The notes beneath the pieces are model-generated. The model did no database searches. It had not been told where the DNA came from and saw only the letters and a program-made list of their open reading frames with translations. Positions 1 through 6,538 of a stretch of 7,477 nt of DNA are shown piece after piece (position 1 is the first letter of the stretch; every line of letters begins with the position of its first letter). The position numbers and the translations under genes were made by a program. Origin of the DNA: JBKPNX01 sp046732855 (GTDB lineage: Bacteria; Pseudomonadota; Alphaproteobacteria; Geminicoccales; Geminicoccaceae); assembly GCA_046732855.1 (NCBI GenBank), contig JBKPNX010000143.1, positions 1 to 7,477 of the forward strand, written 5' to 3'.

Positions 1-268
1 GCGCGCCCGGGGGCGGGGCGGCGGCCAAAACCCACCACGGGTCCACCACGTTCCCCCCCCCCCCCTGAGGCCGCCCGCCCCCCCCGGCCGCACCGGCGAC
101 GACTCCCTGATGCCACACGTGCTCCGCCCGAGGCGGCGCTCTGCTCTGGCGCCGGCGCACGCGCCGATGTGCCGACCGGCCGGCGCGGGCGCCCGGGCGT
201 CCGCTCCTCGGGCGATGAAAAAGCGCGCCGACCAAAGCGTCACCGCCCGATAGACCGCAGGTACGACC
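1..268. other. GC-rich low-complexity left end, no supported gene
   Basis: This stretch is dominated by G/C runs, including 13 consecutive C at 53-65 and 8 C at 78-85, and has none of the ordered codon structure seen further right. I see no protein-like frame on either strand that is more than a shadow of the gene starting at 269. A 12-codon reading frame (215-253, beginning M-K-K-R-A-D) ends in TAG in the same frame as the downstream gene and so bounds that gene on its 5' side. I see no convincing promoter. The long C run and proximity to the window edge make this sequence of doubtful quality. Confidence 0.6.
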
Positions 269-1771
269 ATGGCGTTCGCCTACAAGGACTCGGCAATCGC
301 GCCTGCGGCCCGTCTCGGGCTACCGGATCTCCAGCGCGCGGGCGATGCGGTCCCTGGCCGGTGGGGTCACTCGGCGCGCGTCATCATGCTCATTTCGTTG
401 GTGCTGGTCGACGCGCTGGCTGCCCAGATCGCGTTTTTCCTCGGCGCTCAGCTCCATGCGGGTTTCGCGAGCAACGCTGCCAGCGCAGCCGGCTTCAGCC
501 TCGAGCTGGCGGCGATGGCGCTGATCCTGCCCATCGGCTACATCCTGCTCGACGTCTATCGGGTGTGCGACCAAGCGCCGATCGAGCGTTTTCCGCTGCG
601 GATCAAGGCCACCTCTCTGCTGTTCGTGCTGTTGATCGGCTGGCACTACGCGGTTCGGCACATACTCTGGCCGGCGGGCGCCGTGGCGTTGACGTTCGCA
701 TTCGCGGTCGTGCTGCCGCTGCTCGGCGAGAGCATCGTCCGATTCATCCTGATCCGGCGGGGCCTGTGGGGCGTGCCGACCGTGGTGATCGGCGCCGGGC
801 CGACCGGCCAGCAGGTGGTCCGCGTCCTGCAGCAGATGCCGGAACTGGGCCTGCGGCCCGTGGGCTTCTTCGACGACCGTCACGCCAATGGCGAACCTGC
901 GCCGACGCTGATCGAAAACCTGCCGATCCTCGGCTCGATCGCTGACGCGGCCAAATACAGCCGGGATATTGAGACCGCCATCGTCACAGCGCCCGCCGAG
1001 GCGCACTTCACGGTCGACGCCGTTGCCGCGCAGCTCGGCTACCGGGACATCATCGTCGTCCCCGATCTGCGGGAGTTGCCCACGCTCTGGGTGCGGACGC
1101 GCGACCTCAATGGCCTGATCGGCCTGCACATGCGGCGCAACCTGCTGCTCAGGCGCAACCGTCTCCTCAAGCAATCGATCGACCAGCTGATCGCGCTGCC
1201 GCTGTTCATCTTCAGCGTACCGATCATTGCGGCGCTGGCGCTCTGGATCAGGGCGGTCAGCGAGGGCTCGCCGTTCTATACCCAGCTCCGCGCGGGCAAG
1301 GACGGCCGGCTCATCAAGGTCTGGAAGCTCAGGACCATGTACCCCGCGGCGGAGGAGCGGCTCGAGCAGCATTTGAGCAGCAATCCCGCCGCCCGACTGG
1401 AGTGGGAACGCTACTGCAAGCTCAGCAACGATCCGCGGATCCTGCCGGGCGTCGGTCATTTCCTCCGGCGGACCAGCCTCGACGAGCTGCCGCAGATTTT
1501 CAACGTGATCAAAGGCGAGATGAGCCTGGTCGGGCCCCGCCCGTTCCCCAAGTACCACCTGGATCGGTTCGACGCGAGCTTCCAGACGCTGCGCTCCAGC
1601 GTCATTCCCGGCATCACCGGTCTATGGCAGGTGTCGGCGCGCAGCGACGGCGACCTCCAGGTGCAACAGGCGCTTGATACCTACTACATTCGCAACTGGT
1701 CGATCTGGATCGACTTCTACATTCTATTCAGGACGCTCGGCGCAGTCGTGGCAGGGCGCGGCGCCCGCTGA
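269..1771 (+). CDS. Polyprenyl glycosylphosphotransferase (WbaP/PssY-type sugar transferase), initiates polysaccharide repeat-unit synthesis
   Basis: This 500-residue inner-membrane enzyme should transfer a sugar-1-phosphate from a UDP-sugar to undecaprenyl phosphate, the first step of exopolysaccharide or O-antigen unit assembly. It has the family's layout. About four hydrophobic segments lie between residues 35 and 150. A Rossmann-like domain follows, with VIGAGPTGQQ at about 173-182 and GFFDD after it. A re-entrant hydrophobic helix with a proline lies at about 306-326. The catalytic domain then shows KLRTM (353-357), the RRTSLDELPQ box with the presumed catalytic Asp405-Glu406 pair, MSLVGPRP (GPRP 422-425) and PGITGLWQVSARSD. 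The length is normal for the long-form family. The ATG at 269 has an AGG seven bases upstream, and an in-frame TAG lies at 251-253. The sugar donor cannot be read from sequence; galactose or glucose is usual. It is the only polysaccharide gene here that is long and intact. Confidence 0.95.
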   Translation: MAFAYKDSAIAPAARLGLPDLQRAGDAVPGRWGHSARVIMLISLVLVDALAAQIAFFLGAQLHAGFASNAASAAGFSLELAAMALILPIGYILLDVYRVCDQAPIERFPLRIKATSLLFVLLIGWHYAVRHILWPAGAVALTFAFAVVLPLLGESIVRFILIRRGLWGVPTVVIGAGPTGQQVVRVLQQMPELGLRPVGFFDDRHANGEPAPTLIENLPILGSIADAAKYSRDIETAIVTAPAEAHFTVDAVAAQLGYRDIIVVPDLRELPTLWVRTRDLNGLIGLHMRRNLLLRRNRLLKQSIDQLIALPLFIFSVPIIAALALWIRAVSEGSPFYTQLRAGKDGRLIKVWKLRTMYPAAEERLEQHLSSNPAARLEWERYCKLSNDPRILPGVGHFLRRTSLDELPQIFNVIKGEMSLVGPRPFPKYHLDRFDASFQTLRSSVIPGITGLWQVSARSDGDLQVQQALDTYYIRNWSIWIDFYILFRTLGAVVAGRGAR

Positions 1772-1839
1772 CGTCCTCGCCTGGCGGCGGCCGCGGCAAA
1801 GCGCGGCGCCCGCTGATTTCCTCGCTCGCCGGCATCCGA
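1750..1839. repeat. Decayed 45-bp tandem duplication over the 3' end of the transferase gene
   Basis: Bases 1756-1780 and 1801-1825 match at 23 of 25 positions, offset by 45 bases; weaker similarity extends both ways, so two adjacent 45-bp units (about 1750-1794 and 1795-1839) are likely. The first unit holds the last codons and TGA of the transferase (R-G-A-R-stop). The second repeats them, and since 45 is a multiple of three it gives a second in-frame R-G-A-R-stop after read-through. It looks like an old local duplication with no clear function. Confidence 0.7.
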
Positions 1840-1954
1840 CCTCTCGCACGCGCGCCCCGGCGTTGCGTTCGGGCCTCCTACGCCCACCATTCTCCGAGGC
1901 TGTCGCGGCTCCCGCGTCCGGCGGGGCTTCAGCGGCAGCCGCTTGCGCCAGGCA
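1772..1954. other. Convergent intergenic spacer
   Basis: This 183-base spacer separates the 3' ends of the transferase (+) and the Sel1-repeat gene (-). Apart from the second copy of the 45-bp duplication it is GC-rich sequence. I found no strong hairpin followed by a T run in either direction, so no intrinsic terminator can be supported. Confidence 0.5.
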
Positions 1955-3053
1955 TTAGGAGGAGCCGAACTTCTGCCACCACTCATCGATCCGGCTGCTC
2001 GCTTCCTGCACCTCGACGCTCGGCAGCTCGCCCCGTAATGCCTCGACGTGCGCTCTCGCGGCCGCGTAGCCCTGCCGCTGCGCGATTCCGTACCAGGTCA
2101 GCGCCTCGACCAGATCGGGCGGCACGCCTTTGCCCTGCTCGAACGCTTGGGCGAGCTTGAACGCCGCCAAGCCGTCGCCCTCCCGCGCCGCCTGCCGGTA
2201 ACGCGCGACGGCCGCGGCGGGGCCGCCGGCCGGCTCGTGTTGAGACAACGAACTGCCGGTCGCGTCTTCGACGGGCAGGTTGAACTTGAGCAGTCGCTCC
2301 TGGATTTCGTCTCGAACTCCGACCAGCTCGACCGCGCCGTTCGCCTCGGGCGCCCTCCCGTCATCCTTGGTCGGCATGGGCGCTACCACGTAGGCGGCCT
2401 CGGAGCCATTGGCGGCGGCGGCCACCTGACGGCCAGAGCCGTCAGGCGCAATGCGCTCCGGGCCGCGGCGGTCGCTCGGGTCGAGCTTAGCGAGGGCCCG
2501 CTGCGCCTCGACATTGCCGGCGTTGGCGGCAACCTGGTAATGGGCCGCCGCGGCGCGCAGGTCGACGGCGGTCCCGCGACCCGCCTCAAGCAACCGGCCG
2601 ATCTGGTAATGGGCCTCGGGATCGCCGGCTGCGGCGGCTTTCTGGTACAGCGCCAAGGCCAGTGCGTCGGCACGCCGCGGCCCTGCTCGTACAGCCGGGC
2701 CAGCGCCGTATGGGCGGGCTGGTAGCCGGTCTCGGATGCCGCCCGATACCACTTCGCCGCCTCGGCATCGTTCTGCCTGGTGCCAAGGCCCTGCTCGTAC
2801 AGCCGAGCCAGCCCGTACTGCGCGAGGGCCACGTTCAGCTGCGCCCAGTAGCGATAGGTGAACAGGGCGAAGCCGTAGTCGCCGCGCTGCTCCGCCTCGA
2901 TGCCCGGCTGGACGATCGTGATCTGCGCCTGGGTCGGCTCAGCGGGCGGCGAGCAGGCGGCGAGCGGCGCGAGGCTCAAGAAAGCAAGCGACAGGCACAA
3001 CGGTTTGACGACGCGCCGCGGGGCACGCTGACCAGGCGATATTCGTACCGCAT
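1955..3053 (-). CDS. Sel1-repeat (TPR-like) lipoprotein, AlgK-like; frameshifted
   Basis: This encodes an outer-membrane or periplasmic lipoprotein built of Sel1 repeats. The start region has a basic stretch (PRRVVKP), a hydrophobic core and a lipobox L-A-A-C (Cys codon 2953-2955). Sel1 units follow (ARLYEQGLG, AAKWYRAASETGY, ALYQKAAAAGD, GRLLEAGRG, AAAHYQVAANAGN), then a linker and a last unit (GKGVPPDLVEALTWY) before the TAA at 1955-1957. The frame is broken twice. Near 2666-2671 the first half (ending GRGVP) and the second (beginning DALALALYQ) lie in different frames. Around the G run at 3020-3023 (+ strand) no usable start lies in the lipobox frame, but one added base joins it to ATG 3053. 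The frame also stays open upstream to ATGs at 3156 and 3294, which give implausible N-termini. Corrected length is about 366-368 residues. Sel1 lipoproteins such as AlgK act in polysaccharide export, so a similar scaffold role here is an inference. Whether the indels are real is unknown. Confidence 0.8.
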
Positions 3054-3063
3054 CGCCAGCCCG

Positions 3064-3067
3064 CTCC
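3064..3067 (-). promoter_or_regulatory. Shine-Dalgarno-like GGAG supporting the ATG at 3053
   Basis: GGAG on the minus strand ends ten bases before the ATG at 3053-3051. It favours that ATG over the alternative GTG at 3026-3024 as the start of the Sel1-repeat lipoprotein, once the indel near 3020-3023 is allowed for. Confidence 0.35.
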
Positions 3068-3204
3068 GCAGGCAGAGCAGGAACGCTGTCCCGTGCGCGA
3101 TCGTGGCGCAGCAATCCAGGCGGCGTAAGTTGGCAGTCGCGACTTGGGCATAGCATCGCGCCCGGCCGGCAGCCATCGTCGGTCCCGGTTGTCGAGCGGT
3201 TTTT

Positions 3205-3216
3205 ATTTCGCGAAAT
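3205..3216. promoter_or_regulatory. Perfect 12-bp palindrome, possible operator
   Basis: ATTTCGCGAAAT is fully self-complementary and lies in the spacer upstream of the Sel1-repeat lipoprotein, about 150 bases before its likely start. Perfect palindromes of this size in a spacer can bind a dimeric regulator. The regulator is unknown and chance is possible. Confidence 0.25.
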
Positions 3217-3588
3217 CTGCAACGACTTCGCGCGGCCGGGAGGCGATACCGTGTCGCCGGGGCTAGACCATTTGCCGTGATTCACAGTTATCATCCTGGA
3301 GTCTGGGCGGGTTTCAAGTTACTCGCTCGCCGCTGGTGTCCTCAACCATCTGTTGCGAGCTTTTCCACCCCCTCGATAATCTACCGCCATACGAATTTGT
3401 TCCACGCTTCTTAAAATCATCGGCCGACTCACAACGCGCGGTTGTTATAGGCCCTGAGGCTCCTCCGGATAGGAGCGATCCATCTGCCGGCAGCGCTCCG
3501 TGCCGATGGGTGCAAAGTCGGACACGTGGCGCCGCTCGCCCCGGAACTCACGGGCCGGTGGAAGTGGGGATCGCAACCGCAGTGGCCG

Positions 3589-4346
3589 TCAGCAACTGCT
3601 CACGCTCTTTTCTGTCCAGGCGGAGGCGATCGGCGCGAAAAAATCCGGGATCTCACGGGCGAGCTCGGCGAGCTCGCCAGGGGTCAGCTGCCAGACGAGG
3701 CGGATCTGGTCCCCGATTTGCCGCCGTTCCGCCTCGTCGAACAAGCCCCAGTGCGCGAGCGACCAGAAGAGACGTCGGTTCAGGAAGGGAGGCGCCTCAA
3801 AAGCGCCGGTCCGGATCGAGACGAGCAATGCCCGAGCGGCCTGTCGACTGGTGTCACCATCGAGCAGCACGAGCAGATAGGCAAGCTGCATCCAACCCCT
3901 CGGGTCGGCGGGCGCGAGGGCCAGACCCGCGCGAAGCGCGGCCACGGCCTGCTTGAGCGTGGCTTCGCGAGCGGCGCTTTCGGGTGCCTGCTGGAACGCC
4001 AGCTTCGCGATCGCCGTCGCCCGTTCGGCGTGGGTGTCTCTGTCTTCGACCCAGCTCAGCGCGAGTTCCCGGGACGCGATCAGGCTGAGCAGCTCGGCGT
4101 CCGAAACCTGCTCCCCCTCGTCCGTGCGCTCGACCACGGGATCGCGCATCGCGAGCAGCGCCGATGCGACAGCGCGAGCCACAGGACCAGTGCGCCGAGC
4201 AGGAGCGCCAGAATGGAGATCCAACGATCACGCCCTGACGGACTTCGCCTCGAGTTCCGATCCACCTCATCGATCACCGTCGCAGGCAACGCTCGCCGCC
4301 GCGTCAACCAGCTCAGCGCTGGCGCTCCGGCGTCCACGCTGTCCAT
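3589..4346 (-). CDS. Membrane-anchored TPR-like protein of the polysaccharide operon; frameshifted
   Basis: The likely start is ATG 4346-4344, which shares one base with the stop of the preceding gene (TGATG); another in-frame ATG lies at 4376. A 41-residue polar cytoplasmic stretch leads to one membrane segment (about residues 42-60, WISILALLL...LWLALS). The frame then shifts: the membrane half and the rest (ALLAMRDPVVER onward) are in different frames, and one extra base near the GG at 4161-4162 would join them into about 252 residues. The remainder is helical and TPR-like, with AVAALRAGLALAPADPRGW at about 133-151 and a C-terminal part rich in Arg, Trp and Leu (RLFWSLAHWG, QIRLVWQLTPGEL). 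I know of similar uncharacterised proteins next to O-antigen ligases in proteobacteria, so an accessory role in glycan assembly is an inference. No catalytic motif is visible. Confidence 0.7.
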
Positions 4347-4348
4347 CA
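4344..4348 (-). promoter_or_regulatory. Stop-start overlap TGATG coupling two genes
   Basis: The TGA ending the Cys/His-repeat gene (4348-4346) and the ATG of the TPR-like gene (4346-4344) share one base. Such overlaps usually mean the downstream gene is translated by ribosomes finishing the upstream one. Lack of a good Shine-Dalgarno before this ATG fits coupling. Confidence 0.5.
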
Positions 4349-4828
4349 ATGGGGGCTCGGCGGCTTGTCGTCGCAACGACGATGATGCGGGTGCCGGCGA
4401 CAGAAGCGATCGTCATCGTCGTCGTCGCGGCAGAGGCTATGCCTTGGATGCTTGCGGCAGAAGCGATCGTCGTCATCATCATTGTTGGTACAGCGCCGAT
4501 TCCGTGGATGCTGGCGACAGAAGTGCTCCTCGTCCTCGCTGCGGCAAAGCCGATGCTGCCGGTGCTCCTTGCAGAAACGACGCAGGCTGGCCGGCTGCTG
4601 GCAGAGCCGATGGTGTTTGTGCCAGCGACAGAAGCGGCCCAGGTGAACGTACTGAAGCACCGCTTCGGCGCCGGCCGGGTCGTCGCGGTCAAGCAGCGCC
4701 GCAGCCGCGACGGCGGGCGGCGCGGCCGGCATGACGACCCATGCCTTCGACGCGGTCGCGTGAAGCGTGAGCGCAGCGAAGATGATGCCGGGCAGCAGCA
4801 CGCGACAGATCGGTCTCGGAGCAGCCAT
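4346..4828 (-). CDS. Secreted protein with five tandem Cys/His repeats and acidic linkers, unknown function
   Basis: This 160-residue protein matches no family I recognise. The start ATG 4828-4826 gives a clear signal peptide: a basic N-end (MAAPRPICR), a hydrophobic core to about residue 24 and a cleavage site after Ala26 or Ala29. After an Ala/Pro-rich stretch come five units of [R/H]FC[R/K]xHxx[H/N]xxC. Their cysteines are at 67/76, 86/95, 104/113, 124/133 and 143/152, with His at the fourth position of each unit and His, or Asn in the third unit, at the seventh. First cysteines are 18-20 residues apart. Linkers are acidic, including five Asp (117-121) and six Asp (135-140). Four regularly placed Cys/His ligands per unit suggest metal binding or disulfide-linked mini-domains outside the cytoplasm; this is inferred. 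It lies 47 bases after the O-antigen ligase gene and its TGA overlaps the next start by one base, so it is probably co-transcribed. No strong ribosome binding site is visible. Confidence 0.8.
   Translation of the reverse strand: MAAPRPICRVLLPGIIFAALTLHATASKAWVVMPAAPPAVAAAALLDRDDPAGAEAVLQYVHLGRFCRWHKHHRLCQQPASLRRFCKEHRQHRLCRSEDEEHFCRQHPRNRRCTNNDDDDDRFCRKHPRHSLCRDDDDDDRFCRRHPHHRRCDDKPPSPH
4373..4633 (-). repeat. Coding tandem repeat, five units of 54-60 bp
   Basis: This is the DNA encoding the five Cys/His units of the small secreted protein. Each unit begins with a TTC-TGC or TTC-TGT pair, usually after CGC or CGT, followed by a Cys/His block and then GAC-rich linker codons. Unit spacing is 57, 54, 60 and 57 bases, always a multiple of three, so the array could have grown and diverged by in-frame duplication. 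The GAC/GAT-rich linkers appear on the + strand as gtc/atc triplet runs near 4409-4430 and 4466-4485. Confidence 0.8.
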
Positions 4829-4875
4829 GGCCCGCGCGATAGTTGAATACGTCTGGAACTAGATAGATTAACAGA

Positions 4876-6397
4876 CTAGGCCCGTGAAGGGAATGACCTT
4901 CGATCGGAGGTCATCCCTGGTCGCGTGGGCGATCGTCCGCGACGGCCGTCACCTCGGGCCGCCGCCCGCCCCGTGTCGGACGGCCTGGGCGCACCCACCC
5001 CGAGCAGCAAAGCATAGGTCGCGGCGTTAGCCGGCATCTCGAGGCTGAAGTCGACCAGCGCGTGCGCCCCGACCAGCACGGAGCACGACGCGAGCACCGC
5101 CGTGTAGACGGCGCTTCGGCCCTGCAGGCACCTGAGCACCAACAGCGCGAGGACCGCGTACAGCGCCGCGGCCGGAGGCCAGCCCAGCTCCATGATGACC
5201 TGCAGGTAAGTGCTGTGCGCCCTTGTCGAGGAAATAGGTGCCCGTGCCTGCGTGATTGTAAGCCCGGAACGCGTCGGCATACGTCCCGTAGCCGGTGCCG
5301 AGCAGCGGCCGATCGCGGATCGCCTCCCAGGTCGTCCGGTAGTAGACGAGCCTGTTCACGCTCTCCACGTCGGCGTCGGCGAAGCGAGCGAGCGTCTCGC
5401 CGCCTGCGAGCCCGACGAGGCAAAGGAGCAGGCTGATCGAGAGCAGCGTGACGCTCCTGACCGGCGCTTTCGAGGTGATCAGGGTGGTCCGGTGCGACGA
5501 CCATACGAACGCGGCCAACGCTGCGCAAAGCGCGATGAAGGCGCCCCGCGACCGGGTCAGGAGCAGGGCGGCGCCGGCGACCAGCGAGGTGACGATGCCG
5601 ATGGCCATCGGCCCGTCCAGTCGCGCCAGCACCGCCATGACCACGGCGCGGTCGGGAGCACCGGAGCGTGCCCGCCGCGTGAGCTCGCGCAGCACGAGCC
5701 CGAGGCCGCACAGCAGAGTCATGCCGGCGTAGGTCGCGTAAGAGTCGCGATTGACGAAGGTGCTCGTGACGACGCCGCTGCCGGAGACGAAGAAGTCGCG
5801 GAGCCCGTAGGCGGCATAGAGGAGCCCGCCTGCCGCGAGCGCGACCAGCGCCTGATGGGCCCGTCCGCTCGGGCGGCACAGCTGGAACGCGAGCCAGAAG
5901 ATGCCGCCGTAGGCGAGCAGTCCCATGAGACGGCTCCACGTCGCCGCCGGATTGACGCTGATTGCGCCCGCGTAGGGCAGGCCGAGGGTGGCGCGCGCCT
6001 CGCTCCAGTAAGGATGGTGCAGCAGGGCCGGCGTGAACGGCACCGCCTGGGCCGCGGCCCATGCCGCGGCGAGGCCGACGAGGACGAGAGCCGGCCAGAG
6101 CGGTCGCGCCGACGCGACCGCCCGAGGGCGCGCAGAAAGACCGAGCGCGCCCCATACGCACAGCAGGACGCCGACCGCTGCGGACAATAGGCTCGCGGGC
6201 AGGGGGCGATCGCTGCCGAGCGGCAGGGGAGCAAGAAGCACGACCGCCAGCAGCAGCCAGAGGAGAAGCGCGTCCCAGGGCCGCGCCCCGGGCGCAGCGC
6301 GTCGGGCTGGCCGCGGCGCTCCATCGGCAGCCGCAGCTCGGGGCTCCGATTGCTGGCCTGCAGCCGGAAGCCGTCTGCTCGTGCAAGGCGAGATCAT
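4876..6397 (-). CDS. O-antigen ligase / polymerase family membrane protein (Wzy_C type); frameshifted
   Basis: This polytopic inner-membrane protein should join or polymerise glycan repeat units on the periplasmic side. After a polar N-terminus, hydrophobic segments run through most of residues 41-335. Family-like motifs are HHPYWSEA (127-134), AISVNPAATW (145-154), FVNRDSYATYAG (214-225), LLTRSRGAF and YRTTWEAIRDRPLLGTGYG (353-371), followed by a large periplasmic-loop region. After Lys392 (codon 5224-5222) the frame fails. The continuation AHSTYLQVIMELGWP, the expected conserved segment, is one base off. Dropping one base from the C run at 5220-5222 (+ strand) restores K-A-H-S-T-Y and a 506-residue protein ending at TAG 4876-4878, a normal length. 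Uncorrected, the product stops near 5027 with a nonsense tail. The start ATG 6397 lies 53 bases after a candidate promoter. Ligase and polymerase activity cannot be separated from sequence alone. Confidence 0.85.
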
Positions 6398-6449
6398 CCT
6401 GGCATTGAGCGGCTCACAGCCACGTCGCTGGGTCCTTCACAGTGCTCGC

Positions 6450-6477
6450 ATTCTATCAACCTCTGGGCGCAAGTCAC
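6450..6477 (-). promoter_or_regulatory. Candidate sigma-70 promoter for the O-antigen ligase operon
   Basis: On the minus strand GTGACT (6477-6472, 4 of 6 to TTGACA) and TAGAAT (6455-6450, 5 of 6 to TATAAT) are separated by 16 bases and end 53 bases before the ATG at 6397. It lies in the only spacer upstream of the ligase gene, so it would drive the ligase, the Cys/His-repeat gene and the TPR-like gene together. Support comes from consensus match and position only. Confidence 0.45.
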
Positions 6478-6538
6478 AGGCATAATGTGCGCAGACAGCA
6501 AAGAGGAGTGGCCTGCGGCCCCTGAGCTGGAGACCGGG

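Larger units (their letters stand above)
3054..3588. other. 535-base intergenic region, less GC-rich, with several small inverted repeats
   Basis: This spacer lies between the TPR-like gene stop and the likely start of the Sel1 gene, both on the minus strand. I see no protein-like frame in it: the open minus-strand stretch up to 3294 lacks family-like sequence. Part of it (about 3280-3450) is visibly richer in A/T than the genes, as expected for a control region. It holds a perfect 12-base palindrome (3205-3216), a 6-bp inverted repeat GCTCCT/AGGAGC (3459-3464 and 3471-3476) and a 5-bp one ACAAC/GTTGT (3431-3435 and 3441-3445). No convincing -35/-10 pair or T-tailed terminator was found. Confidence 0.45.

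Noticed and set aside
215..253. 12-codon mini-frame upstream of the transferase as a regulatory leader peptide
   Set aside because: No run of a single amino acid codon, no ribosome binding site and no attenuator-like hairpins before the ATG at 269.
320..1558. 412-codon open frame on the minus strand opposite the transferase
   Set aside because: It mirrors the strongly supported transferase gene and has a charged, repetitive shadow composition.
2048..2725. 225-codon + strand frame opposite the Sel1 gene
   Set aside because: No recognisable domain or start signal; the opposite strand has Sel1 repeats.
3301..3350. Minus-strand TTGAAA as a -35 box with a downstream TGATAA
   Set aside because: At any spacing of 16-18 bases the -10 match is poor, so no promoter was called.
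4379..4500. Possible CRISPR-like or intergenic tandem repeat (recurring cagaagcgatcgtc)
   Set aside because: The repeats are codons of the Cys/His units, spaced in multiples of three, with no unique spacers of constant length.
3526..4734. 402-codon open frame on the + strand
   Set aside because: It runs antisense to the TPR-like and Cys/His-repeat genes, is Arg/Ser/Gly-rich without motifs, membrane segments or signal peptide, and the minus-strand frames show clear protein features.
5210..6190. 326-codon open frame on the + strand opposite the O-antigen ligase
   Set aside because: Its composition (Arg, Glu, Gln, Ala rich, no motifs) is typical of an antisense shadow in GC-rich DNA; the ligase frame has conserved family motifs.
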